Source: a virus
IMG/VR virus record: IMGVR_UViG_3300042691_047776
Span: 1 to 21,036 of that record
Reading direction: 5' to 3' (one strand)
DNA: 21,036 nucleotides
Under the pieces are notes generated by a model. The model searched no databases. It was not told the DNA's origin and saw only the letters and a program-made list of their open reading frames with translations. Both the position numbers and the translations under genes were made by a program. Below, one piece after another: positions 14,389 to 21,036 of the stretch (the stretch's first letter is position 1; each line of letters starts with the position of its first letter).

Positions 14389-15280
14389 TGTTGTAGTTTA
14401 TCTATCCAGCCTGCCTAGGATTGCTGACCGCAATCGCAAGGTTGAAGTGTTACGGGCTTTTGCCCAAGGTGCACAAGCGAAGGGTGCTCGGGTGCTGATT
14501 CAGACTCAACCTCAAGTGGTTGATTGTAGATTGGCTGTGATCTTGGGCTGGGTTGGCGCCAAGATACGTGGACCACACATACAACTACGGCAAAATGTCA
14601 TTGACCATCAACGACACACTGGTCATCATGTCATGCCTATAGATGCTAGTTGTTTTAAATTTGTAGATACAGACAGTTATTTTTTGCGTTACAGTTTAGA
14701 TGGTGTGTTTTACAACACCAACAACTATGCCAACACCAACAGCAATGATCACAAATGGCAAGAGATCAAGGCCAAACTTGGACTAGACTTGCAACCTTGG
14801 CGGGATCACGGTAATCATGTGTTGGTATGCTTGCAACGTGATGGTGGCTGGAGCATGAAAGGCACTGATATGGCGGCATGGACTTATCGTACTGTGCGGC
14901 GCCTGCGTGATCTCACAGCAAGGCCCATTGTGATCAGACCTCATCCCAAACACCTGATGGATCTCTCAACTCTAACCCGCTTGCCCGGAGTCACACAAAG
15001 CAGGCCAGGTCATAGTCTGCAACAAGATCTTTCTGGCGCATGGGCCGCGGTATTTTGCAACAGCTCCAGCAGTGTTGCGGCTGCTTTGGCTGGCGTTCCT
15101 GTTTTTGCTGATGACGACGATTGTGTGGCCTGGGCAGTGGCCAACTCGGATCTGGCGCGGATTGAAACTCCTGACATGCCAGATAGAATTCAGTGGTTAA
15201 ACGATCTATGTGCGTCCCACTGGACTGACTCGGAAAGTCGTAGTGGTGCTGTCTACCGACACTTTGAACAGTATTTTTAA
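14381..15280 (+). CDS. Capsule-polysaccharide-type glycosyltransferase, paralog 3, 299 aa
   Basis: The core motifs are RPIVIRPHPKH (181-191) and FCNSSSSVAAALAGVPVF (225-242), the classic capsule/Kdo-transferase-like arrangement of a basic RPHP loop followed by a serine-rich helix start. The C-terminal signature WLNDLCASHWTDSESRSG matches the other paralogs. The ATG overlaps the end of paralog 2 by eight bases and is preceded by no clear Shine-Dalgarno, so translation is probably coupled. Its TAA shares a TTAA with the stop of the convergent paralog 4. The acceptor and sugar are unknown. Confidence 0.75.
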   Translation: MYDVVVYLSSLPRIADRNRKVEVLRAFAQGAQAKGARVLIQTQPQVVDCRLAVILGWVGAKIRGPHIQLRQNVIDHQRHTGHHVMPIDASCFKFVDTDSYFLRYSLDGVFYNTNNYANTNSNDHKWQEIKAKLGLDLQPWRDHGNHVLVCLQRDGGWSMKGTDMAAWTYRTVRRLRDLTARPIVIRPHPKHLMDLSTLTRLPGVTQSRPGHSLQQDLSGAWAAVFCNSSSSVAAALAGVPVFADDDDCVAWAVANSDLARIETPDMPDRIQWLNDLCASHWTDSESRSGAVYRHFEQYF

Positions 15281-15285
15281 CTGTT
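15267..15285. terminator. Weak hairpin between convergent operons
   Basis: Six-base-pair stem AACAGT (15267-15272) with ACTGTT (15280-15285); the loop contains five T residues and the shared TTAA stop site. It could act as a weak bidirectional stop for the two converging operons, but there is no T-run outside the stem. Confidence 0.3.
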
Positions 15286-16125
15286 GAGTATGTTCCAAGC
15301 AGTGCCGTCGCTCATTTCAGTAAAGGTAAACTGACTGTAACTGAGATGACGCAACCAAGCCTCGCGTTCATCTTCGGTGGGAAACTTGGGATTTTCCACT
15401 TCGGACAAGTCTGTGCTGGCTACCACTGAAGCCGCATTTGGTCCCAAACATATGGCCGGTTTACCCAGCATGACAGCTTCCACAGCTGCCACACTGTTAT
15501 AGGTTATCAAGCAATGAACATCATCGGCTAGAGCTTCATACATGGTATTTTCTGCCAGTCGATCTGCTCGTGAACGTTTGAGCCGGATTTCAATAGGCCT
15601 ATCAGTGAATTCTTTGAGTTGCTCTACGACTTGGGCCACCCAGACTTCTGGATCCATGTCCCATAGACTGAGACTTTTATGACTGGGTGGAGCAATTAAA
15701 ATTTTACGTCCTGTGGTATGAGGTAATGTATAAAAATCACACACATCTAATCTATTTCTATCACGTGGAATTATGGGTCTGATGTCATGCACATGATCTT
15801 TGATGATCCTAAACCAAATTTTGGTGCGCACATTGCCAAGATAACCGTTGTCGGTATAATAAAATGTTCGACCTGTGCGCCAGCAATCGTTGATGGCTGC
15901 TGCAAACTTCATCCCACGTAAGTGCCATGGATTGGTGTCAGGATAATCTCGTGCTTCCTGATAACTTACCAAATGACTGGGTTGTCCGGCACATTTGGCT
16001 CCAATTAAAAATCTTTCAACAAAAGCAGTCTGCCTGGGTTTGACTAGTTGATCATGTAGTTTGCGATCGATACAAAGCAAATCTGTTGGTTGTATTTCAG
16101 GACGTGGCTGGATATCGGGTTGCAT
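15277..16125 (-). CDS. Capsule-polysaccharide-type glycosyltransferase, paralog 4, 282 aa
   Basis: The ATG at 16123-16125 is chosen: it overlaps the previous stop as TAATG and has AGAGG about six bases upstream. The frame extends to a TTG at 16143, but that would overlap more and lacks a site. The core has DRPIEIRLKR (175-184) and ITYNSVAAVEAVMLGKP (207-223); the end has WLRHLSYSQFTFTEMSDGTAW. The YTDNGY segment (about 91-96) matches WFIDSGY of paralog 2, so these two are the closest pair although they lie on opposite strands. Last gene of the second minus-strand operon. Confidence 0.73.
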   Translation of the reverse strand: MQPDIQPRPEIQPTDLLCIDRKLHDQLVKPRQTAFVERFLIGAKCAGQPSHLVSYQEARDYPDTNPWHLRGMKFAAAINDCWRTGRTFYYTDNGYLGNVRTKIWFRIIKDHVHDIRPIIPRDRNRLDVCDFYTLPHTTGRKILIAPPSHKSLSLWDMDPEVWVAQVVEQLKEFTDRPIEIRLKRSRADRLAENTMYEALADDVHCLITYNSVAAVEAVMLGKPAICLGPNAASVVASTDLSEVENPKFPTEDEREAWLRHLSYSQFTFTEMSDGTAWNILNS

Positions 16126-16805
16126 TAGATCCTCTGTTGACAATATTCAGTGAGTATGCGTTCTCTGTGCCATTCTTCGCCTTGTGGTGTATCGGCAAAT
16201 TCAGTGAAGCAGGGTGTGCCCAAGGTGTAATGTAGAAGTTTTGCATTGTCATTGGCACCAAATTCATCTGGCAACCAGTTCCATTCTATGGGCAATTCCC
16301 CTATGCGTTCATCATCTAGCCAGCTAAATCTGTGTAGGTAACTGCCAGGTTGGCTCTGCACAAAGGACGGAGTAAGTTTTCTGTTGGGCCAGCTACTGCA
16401 ATTCCACAGGATCACACTTGACCAATTCTTTCTGGGATAGTCTTCGTTTTTGGCACCCATGTATTTTTCTGTCATGCGTGTTCGGTAATCGTGCTTGACC
16501 ACCATGACGTCGACATGGCTTTCTTGCAGATTCCAAAGTTTGACAATGTCATCTCGAACAATCATATCACCATCAATAAAAATTGCCCAACCTTGATAAC
16601 TCATCAAGTGTGGCACCAAGAATCTAGTGTAAACAAAATGATTGCTGTTGTCGCCGTGTGTTTCTTCGTAGTCCTGGAACAGATTTAGTGCCACTGGCAC
16701 AATGGCCACTGGCTGACTGGCATATCTAATAATACTGTTCACACAGGTATGATAGGCTATGGCTTCTCTAGGATCGTATCCTACAAAAATTGGAATTGGT
16801 GTCAT
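16125..16805 (-). CDS. GT8-like glycosyltransferase with DGD motif, 226 aa
   Basis: The start IPIFVGYDPREAIAYHTCVNSI (residues 4-25) and WAIFIDGDMIVRDDIVKLW (73-91), with metal-binding D78 and D80, are typical of the GT8-like proteins that occur in phages and in cell-surface gene clusters. A later SSVILWNCS (about 129-137) is the usual acceptor-side strand, and LLHYTLGTPCF near the end supplies the conserved histidine. It would transfer a sugar from a nucleotide donor; the specific sugar is unknown. The ATG overlaps the upstream stop as ATGA, and its own TAA overlaps the next ATG (TAATG), so it is tightly coupled on both sides. Confidence 0.85.
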   Translation of the reverse strand: MTPIPIFVGYDPREAIAYHTCVNSIIRYASQPVAIVPVALNLFQDYEETHGDNSNHFVYTRFLVPHLMSYQGWAIFIDGDMIVRDDIVKLWNLQESHVDVMVVKHDYRTRMTEKYMGAKNEDYPRKNWSSVILWNCSSWPNRKLTPSFVQSQPGSYLHRFSWLDDERIGELPIEWNWLPDEFGANDNAKLLHYTLGTPCFTEFADTPQGEEWHRERILTEYCQQRI

Positions 16806-17563
16806 CTACGTTCTATGTCCTCTTCCACACAATTCACGCCATACTGTATTTCTACCACACGCAGAGGTTGATCGGTTTCGTTGCACAATTGATGCCATTC
16901 CTCACGATTGATATGTATGTGTTGAAACTGTGTGAACTCGCCCAGTAGTTCTTGATCGCTTTTGCGATTGATAGTGTAAACTGTGGCAACACCTTCGGCC
17001 ACGTGCCAGTGCTCAGCACGATCATGATGACGTTGCATGCTGAGCCTTTGACCTGGCATGACTGTGAGTTCTTTGACCTTGGTGCCAGGTACTTCATGCA
17101 ACACACGATAGTAGCCCCAGGCACGTTCTGTTTTAGGCGCTTTCCATTCTTCTAAAATCCAGGAGCTGGAGTTGGCCTTGTTGAATCCGCCCACACCAAA
17201 CGCAAACTTAAGATTGGTGTCATTGACATCCATTTCTGGAATGTTTTTATCTGTGCGATCACCACCATTGGCAAAAATGATATGATCCTGCGGATAGCTT
17301 TGACGGGTCATCTGTATGGCATGTTTAGCTGTGCCATCGGCATCATCAAAGTCAATAACAAAATCCACACAAGACAGGGCCCGAATTATAGCACTGCGTT
17401 CGCGCCAGGGCATAAATGCCTGACCTTTTTTACGTGTGAGCCAGGCGTCACTGTTTACCCCAACTACTAAAATATCGCCCATCTTTTTGGCCGATTCAAG
17501 ATAGGCGATGTGACCGCTGTGTAGCGGATCAAATCCACCAGTTACCAACACTATTTTTTTCAT
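16802..17563 (-). CDS. Fusion of HldE/RfaE-like nucleotidyltransferase and type II phosphomannose isomerase cupin, 253 aa
   Basis: Residues 1 to about 140 are a cytidylyltransferase-like domain: GGFDPLHSGH (9-18) with the HxGH motif, then VVGVNSDAWLTRKKG (33-47), as in the HldE adenylyltransferase that makes ADP-heptose. Residues about 147-253 match the cupin domain of type II phosphomannose isomerase/ManC: RAWGYYRVL (147-155), PGQRLSMQRHHDRAEHWHV (170-188) with metal-binding residues, and EIQYGVNCVEEDIER (238-252). In bacteria these activities belong to separate sugar-nucleotide pathways. The ATG at 17561-17563 is chosen; the frame runs to a TTG at 17593, but that would overlap the upstream gene. 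It likely supplies an activated sugar to the glycosyltransferases around it. Confidence 0.85.
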   Translation of the reverse strand: MKKIVLVTGGFDPLHSGHIAYLESAKKMGDILVVGVNSDAWLTRKKGQAFMPWRERSAIIRALSCVDFVIDFDDADGTAKHAIQMTRQSYPQDHIIFANGGDRTDKNIPEMDVNDTNLKFAFGVGGFNKANSSSWILEEWKAPKTERAWGYYRVLHEVPGTKVKELTVMPGQRLSMQRHHDRAEHWHVAEGVATVYTINRKSDQELLGEFTQFQHIHINREEWHQLCNETDQPLRVVEIQYGVNCVEEDIERR

Positions 17564-17568
17564 ATGGA

Positions 17569-17576
17569 TATTTATG
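17569..17576 (-). promoter_or_regulatory. T4-type late promoter candidate (CATAAATA)
   Basis: CATAAATA on the minus strand (7 of 8 to TATAAATA), followed by TCCAT and the ATG at 17561-17563. The predicted +1 is the A of the ATG. There is no Shine-Dalgarno. It would split the minus-strand operon at this point. Confidence 0.6.
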
Positions 17577-17583
17577 TGCGCAG

Positions 17584-18369
17584 TTATTGACAAATTTGGT
17601 ATTGTTCTACCAAATCAGCCGGAGTAGTTGTGAAAAATTCAGCAAGATTGAATTGACTCCAACAGATGTGTTCCCACCAGGCCGTACGATCAGGCCTCAG
17701 AGGAGTGGCCAAGTTTTCTATGTTGCCCATTAACAAGCTACTCATGCTGATGTCCACAGTAAATCCAGGCACGCCCAACAGGCATGCTTCGACAGTGGCC
17801 ATGGTGCGCTCACCTATTACTGCGTGTGCATTTTGTAATTGTTCAACATAACTGTCAAATCTTCCTGGTTTGCGTCCTCCACGTTTTTTACGCCAGTGTA
17901 TGGGACCAGACCAGTAAGGTTGTATGGCCAGGGTCAATCGATCTCGGAACTGCTGTAAATTTTCTCCGGTGCGTTGCAACAAGATTTCTTCCACGGGCTG
18001 TATGCCAATAACGTATTCACCCGGAGTGTTGCGCCAGGGCTGATGTACTGGAACTGGAAACAAGTCAGCGCGACTGTGGGGCACTGGTCTGATATTCATG
18101 TTGTGGTGTCCACAATAGGTCACTCGGCGTGTTTCTCTCCTGGGTGTGTCAGGACCCCAGTAACCGTACTCAATTTCTATCCAGGGCCTGCCCTCGGCGA
18201 TGTATTCTTTCAAGGGTGACCACCAGGGTGCAAAATGATTGGCTATCAATACATGGGTGTCTGGCACGTCGGCCACACGATCAAAGTATTCTAGGCCACG
18301 TTGTTGCCATGGTCCCAGTGCCCAACCAGGACCTTCTCCGGGCATGTCTCGAGCAAAGGCGTATTTCAT
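17584..18369 (-). CDS. Capsule-polysaccharide-type glycosyltransferase, paralog 5, 261 aa
   Basis: The most divergent of the five. The core is seen as GPIHWRKKRGGRK (155-167), VIGERTMATVEACLLGVPGF (184-203) and the end signature WWEHICWSQFNLAEFF. The segment before the core contains many prolines and aromatic residues (IEIEYGYWGPDTPRR, 64-78), including an EYGYWG that may correspond to the DxGY of paralogs 2 and 4. The ATG overlaps the upstream stop as ATGA. It is followed after 20 bases by the fusion gene, with a late-type promoter in that gap. The assignment is by shared motifs and could be wrong in detail; the gene itself is clear. Confidence 0.68.
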   Translation of the reverse strand: MKYAFARDMPGEGPGWALGPWQQRGLEYFDRVADVPDTHVLIANHFAPWWSPLKEYIAEGRPWIEIEYGYWGPDTPRRETRRVTYCGHHNMNIRPVPHSRADLFPVPVHQPWRNTPGEYVIGIQPVEEILLQRTGENLQQFRDRLTLAIQPYWSGPIHWRKKRGGRKPGRFDSYVEQLQNAHAVIGERTMATVEACLLGVPGFTVDISMSSLLMGNIENLATPLRPDRTAWWEHICWSQFNLAEFFTTTPADLVEQYQICQ

Positions 18370-18986
18370 AATGGATACAGTTTCCTGTGTTTGCTTTTGT
18401 AGTGTATGATCTTAGCCTGGCTCTGATCACCTTTGAAATAAAAGTTATTATAGACCATACAAGGAAAACAACGTATGCGAGTGTCACCGCGAAGCACGGT
18501 CTGGTCCATGTCGTCTCGAGTCAACTCAGTCAGAGTATTCAATGCCCATTGATCGCCGTTGAGTTCGTCGGCACGCTGTGCCCAAATTTCCAAAAACTTC
18601 TGGGACTGCGGTGTGTTACGAACAAACACTATGCCGGCATTGATGGCACTGACTCTGGGATCTGGAGCAGGTTTGGCCCGCAAGGTGACTCCTATGTCAT
18701 AGTCTTCGCAGATCTCGTCTATTCTAGTCTGCATGATGGCATCAGCATCCAGGTATACCAAATAGTGATTCACAGGAATGTCTTGCAAGGCATCCAACAT
18801 CAAGGCTGGCTTGCAGGGTATGGTTTGCAAGGGTATGTTGCTGACTCGACCATCAAATTTCTTTCCAAAACCCAGATCGCCTAGATCATAGATCACAGTA
18901 GTATAACCCAAGGCCTGGGTGGTTCGCTGGCCATTTTCAATGTAAGGGCGGAAGTTTGCATCTCCGGCTATAAGAACTGTGATCAT
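18366..18986 (-). CDS. GT-A type glycosyltransferase (nucleotide-diphospho-sugar transferase-like), 206 aa
   Basis: YLVYLDADAIMQTRIDEI (75-92) contains the DxD motif (D80, D82) at the end of a hydrophobic strand. INAGIVFVRNTPQSQKFLEIW (about 114-134) is the acceptor-side strand and helix typical of the nucleotide-diphospho-sugar transferase family. IIHYKSKHRKLYPL at the C-terminus supplies the conserved late histidine. Small and complete. Donor and acceptor are unknown. The ATG overlaps the stop of the asparagine-synthetase-like gene as ATGA, and its own stop overlaps the next ATG in the same way. Confidence 0.83.
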   Translation of the reverse strand: MITVLIAGDANFRPYIENGQRTTQALGYTTVIYDLGDLGFGKKFDGRVSNIPLQTIPCKPALMLDALQDIPVNHYLVYLDADAIMQTRIDEICEDYDIGVTLRAKPAPDPRVSAINAGIVFVRNTPQSQKFLEIWAQRADELNGDQWALNTLTELTRDDMDQTVLRGDTRIRCFPCMVYNNFYFKGDQSQAKIIHYKSKHRKLYPL

Positions 18987-20290
18987 CGTTTGTCTTTTAT
19001 ATGGAATCCTAATTTTTCATTGGGTTGATAGGGCCAGTTATTTACTTGTAAGTATTCAGCCAGGGCACTTTTGTATTTGCTGTTTTTCAAGGTTGCACTC
19101 AGCCACAAGAACTCTTGCACCAACTCACGATCCAGGAATGGATAGCGGGTTTCTATGCCAAAATGGCCGGCCACATATTCTTCTTTGTTGAGGTACTGTA
19201 TCTGTGTGCCATCATAAAAACTGTACCAGGGCCAAAATCCTTCCAGGGTGTCCGGAAATAGTCCACCAAACTCACTGTGCTTGAATATCTTGCGTCCGGC
19301 ATGGCCATAGTCACTGATAATTTCATCGGCGCCTTGTCCGCTGAAGTAGATGCGGCGTCCTTCTTGTCGAGCACGAGTACATATGGCTGCCAAGCCCATG
19401 CTGGCTTGATCCTGTTTGATGTTGTAGTATTTGTAACGACCAGCGTATTCAAAGTCTTCACAGTCTACTAGAAACGTTTTCCAGTGACTGTATTCTTGTT
19501 TGTGCATGACAAACTTTTCGGCATTGACCAATCGAGCAATGCGAGCATCTAGCACGGCCATGTTTTCATTGTTGATGATACTGTAGGCCTTGAATGACAC
19601 TTGTTGCCTATGCAGTTCACAGGCTATAGCTCCAGAGTCATAGCCAGAACTCAAACCCACAAACATGCCAGCCTGTGTGTTCTTTGTGCGTTTGGCAATG
19701 CTGCGTTGAAATGCTTGCATCCAATCATCAAATGTGTGTTTGTGTTGCTGTAGATCAAATTTGGTGTTGACAATGTATCGCAACACTTCATGGGTGGCAA
19801 GATCTACAACCAAGGTGGTGTTGGCCAATAACTTTTTGCTGGCAGCAAAGCCTAGTCCCTGCAACTGACTTTGATAACTGGCCACGCCAAACCGTCCGTC
19901 GACGAATTCATACCATAAGGGCTTGCAGGCAAATGTATCCGTGGCCATGACTATTTTGTTGTGTGCAAAATCTATCAGGCAAATGGCAAACTCACCATCC
20001 AGGTGTTGTACAAATTCAGGGCCCAGTTGATTGTAAAGATCAATCAGGCATTCACCATCAGTTGCATAGGTGCCAAAGGTTTGATAGTTGTAGATCTCAC
20101 CGTTGAACACACAGGCCACGTCGCCTTTGACAAATGGTTGGGTCACCAGTTCGCCGGTGATGTGTAAATGATTGTGGAGGAACTCTATGCCACGGACGGT
20201 GCGCTGATAAGTGGCGTCAGGTCCACGTGGCTGACAGCGTGCATTGACTTGATCTAAGCCAACCAGATTGGTAACACCAAATCCGCACAC
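18983..20290 (-). CDS. Asparagine-synthetase-like glutamine amidotransferase, 435 aa, GTG start
   Basis: The frame is open to an ATG at 20470, but that would overlap the upstream gene by 179 bases. The GTG at 20288-20290 is chosen: it lies one base after the upstream TAA and makes the protein begin M-C-G-F-G. Cys2 then becomes the N-terminal nucleophile of the class II glutaminase domain once methionine is removed. Other glutaminase signs are RGPD (22-25) and NGEIYNY (63-69). The synthetase half has the PP-loop LSSGYDSG (213-220), SGQGADE (317-323) and ETRYPFLD (380-387). It is shorter than bacterial AsnB (550-650 aa), but all motifs are present. In a glycan cluster it may amidate a sugar acid rather than aspartate (inference). 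Confidence 0.88.
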   Translation of the reverse strand: MCGFGVTNLVGLDQVNARCQPRGPDATYQRTVRGIEFLHNHLHITGELVTQPFVKGDVACVFNGEIYNYQTFGTYATDGECLIDLYNQLGPEFVQHLDGEFAICLIDFAHNKIVMATDTFACKPLWYEFVDGRFGVASYQSQLQGLGFAASKKLLANTTLVVDLATHEVLRYIVNTKFDLQQHKHTFDDWMQAFQRSIAKRTKNTQAGMFVGLSSGYDSGAIACELHRQQVSFKAYSIINNENMAVLDARIARLVNAEKFVMHKQEYSHWKTFLVDCEDFEYAGRYKYYNIKQDQASMGLAAICTRARQEGRRIYFSGQGADEIISDYGHAGRKIFKHSEFGGLFPDTLEGFWPWYSFYDGTQIQYLNKEEYVAGHFGIETRYPFLDRELVQEFLWLSATLKNSKYKSALAEYLQVNNWPYQPNEKLGFHIKDKR

Positions 20291-20291
20291 G

Positions 20292-20861
20292 TTAGGCCCG
20301 GATAAACAACATGCCAGTTTCTCTGATATGTTTGCTGTTTGCAGCCAAGCGTTGTATCTCTGTGGTGTCTTCGGGACTTGGGCGGAATCCTCTAGCGGCC
20401 AAATGAGCTTCCCAGTAACTGGTAGGCTGGCAGTTGACATGGTGATAACCTTTTTGTCCTGGCACAGCATGAGTCATGAACAAGTATCGACCTGCACAGA
20501 TAGTGGTCAGCAAGTTGTCTAGATACCGTTCTTCGATGTGTTCAACGACTTCTATGCAGTTGACCATGTCTACATCTTTGACGTAGGCACCTTCAGTGAG
20601 ATCAAACAAGTCAGTGGGATATATGGCATGGTTTACATTTTCTTTGAGCCCTTCTACAGCGTAGGCTGTGAGACCTTGATCTGCAAACCAGCGTGGCGCA
20701 TGACCTTGCCCTGATCCTACATCCAACACACTCCGGATGTTGTATTTGCGGATCACATATGACCAGGATTCTGGACAAAAGGTTGCTGGGTTCAGTACAG
20801 CAAAATTTCCACCCAGGTGTGGTTTGTCGGGATCTACTACATAATCTATTTTCTTGCCCAT
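20292..20861 (-). CDS. Class I SAM-dependent methyltransferase, 189 aa
   Basis: The motif I strand and loop are SVLDVGSGQGH (44-54), followed by a helix. The acidic residue ending strand 2 is in AVEG (68-71). Motif post-I/III is MVNCIEVVEHIEE (99-111), the common IEVxEH pattern of UbiE/Methyltransf_11-type enzymes. The C-terminal half, with YLFMTHAVPGQKGYHHVN, is as in several phage and cell-surface-cluster methyltransferases. The substrate is unknown; given the neighbours, a glycan or its precursor is likely. An AGGA Shine-Dalgarno (20868-20871) overlaps the stop codon of the gene upstream. It is followed by the amidotransferase after one base. Confidence 0.85.
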   Translation of the reverse strand: MGKKIDYVVDPDKPHLGGNFAVLNPATFCPESWSYVIRKYNIRSVLDVGSGQGHAPRWFADQGLTAYAVEGLKENVNHAIYPTDLFDLTEGAYVKDVDMVNCIEVVEHIEERYLDNLLTTICAGRYLFMTHAVPGQKGYHHVNCQPTSYWEAHLAARGFRPSPEDTTEIQRLAANSKHIRETGMLFIRA

Positions 20862-20869
20862 GTTGGTTC

Positions 20870-21036
20870 CTATTCGATATATGCTACCATGATGTTGCCA
20901 GGTAAGTGGCTATCCACAAATTCAAATTTGTATTTGAGATTGATTGAAAGTATTTTTTCCTGTACAGCCCGCAAAGGAATGTTGTCGTGTGCGGCTTTGT
21001 CAAAGCAGGCCAGATCATCCACGATCAAGGTATGAG
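20870..21036 (-). CDS. C-terminal end of a protein, possibly methyltransferase-like, 5' partial
   Basis: An open minus-strand frame runs from the right edge to a TAG at 20870-20872, giving 54 visible residues. They include TLIVDDLACFD (2-12) and end SHLPGNIMVAYIE. The pattern of a hydrophobic strand ending in DD, then a helix with ILSIN-x-KYKF, then a final GNIMVAYI strand resembles the last third of class I SAM methyltransferase-like proteins in phages (LIIDDIR...ILVA), but this is a weak guess. Its stop sits inside the Shine-Dalgarno of the next gene, so it probably heads or continues the same operon. The coding call is good because the frame is clean and joins the operon without a gap. Confidence 0.6.
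   Translation of the reverse strand, partial: HTLIVDDLACFDKAAHDNIPLRAVQEKILSINLKYKFEFVDSHLPGNIMVAYIE

Noticed and set aside
16126-16143. TTG start for capsule-type paralog 4
   Set aside because: The ATG at 16125 overlaps the previous stop as TAATG and has an AGAGG site.
17564-17593. TTG start for the nucleotidyltransferase fusion
   Set aside because: It would overlap the previous gene and add residues before the MKKIVLVTGG that normally opens this domain.
18387-18884. Plus-strand open frame of 165 codons
   Set aside because: It lies antisense to the clear DAD-motif glycosyltransferase, has no start signal and has no family-like sequence.
20291-20470. ATG starts at 20470 or 20440 for the asparagine-synthetase-like gene
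   Set aside because: They overlap the methyltransferase gene and place the catalytic cysteine far inside the chain.
20918-20931. AT-rich palindrome CAAATTCAAATTTG
   Set aside because: It is imperfect at the centre and lies inside the reading frame at the right edge; it is likely chance.
1-21036. tRNA genes, CRISPR arrays, insertion sequences or attachment sites
   Set aside because: No cloverleaf with a CCA end, no regularly spaced repeats, no transposase or integrase motif and no terminal inverted repeats were seen by reading both strands; a tRNAscan run would settle the tRNA question.

Overview
The window looks like a piece of the chromosome of a large tailed phage (Caudoviricetes) of the T4-like type, probably an uncultivated aquatic one. 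Genes are tightly packed, with ATGA, TAATG and TAGTG stop/start overlaps. There is a clear UvsW-type helicase, a candidate gp62-like clamp-loader subunit, an AAA+ ATPase of a kind found in phages, a virion-type beta-rich protein and two NATAAATA-type late promoter matches. There is no rRNA, tRNA, transposase or CRISPR array. The host cannot be named; sigma70-like promoters (TTGACC-17-TATAAT) point to an ordinary bacterial host.

Layout. The tail of a plus-strand gene (2-334) meets a minus-strand block (309-11807). From its upstream end at high coordinates, that block holds a capsule-type glycosyltransferase and a DLD-motif glycosyltransferase (10249-11807), then a virion-type protein (9665-10222) with terminator. 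Next come a small membrane protein, the AAA+ ATPase with terminator, and an AT-rich cassette of two uncharacterised proteins plus a 2OG-Fe(II) oxygenase (5452-8080). UvsW (3988-5451) follows, then a 166-aa conserved unknown, the gp62-like protein, a zinc-finger protein, an SGNH-like remnant and a glycosyltransferase (918-3950). A 192-aa miniature of the DNA polymerase III alpha palm (309-887) ends the block. A divergent start at 11808-11818 begins a plus-strand operon (11819-15280) of two capsule-type glycosyltransferases, a DAD glycosyltransferase and an FkbM methyltransferase. It converges, sharing a TTAA, with a second minus-strand operon (15277-21036) of more glycosyltransferases, a nucleotidyltransferase-PMI fusion, an asparagine-synthetase-like amidotransferase and methyltransferases.

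How the parts fit. About 10.8 kb (10249-21036) is a glycan-building island: nucleotide-sugar synthesis, several GT-A enzymes, five paralogous capsule-type (KpsC/LipB-like) glycosyltransferases, two or three methyltransferases and one amide-transfer enzyme. It probably decorates the virion or alters the host surface. The left part is replication and recombination core interrupted by accessory cassettes.

Most distinctive signals: (1) sigma70-like and late-type promoters placed so that the predicted transcription start falls on or next to the A of the ATG, implying leaderless mRNAs for core genes; (2) a 192-aa DnaE-palm miniature that keeps all three catalytic aspartates; (3) a nucleotidyltransferase-phosphomannose isomerase fusion; (4) a five-member glycosyltransferase expansion; (5) a perfect 17-bp palindrome inside a promoter.
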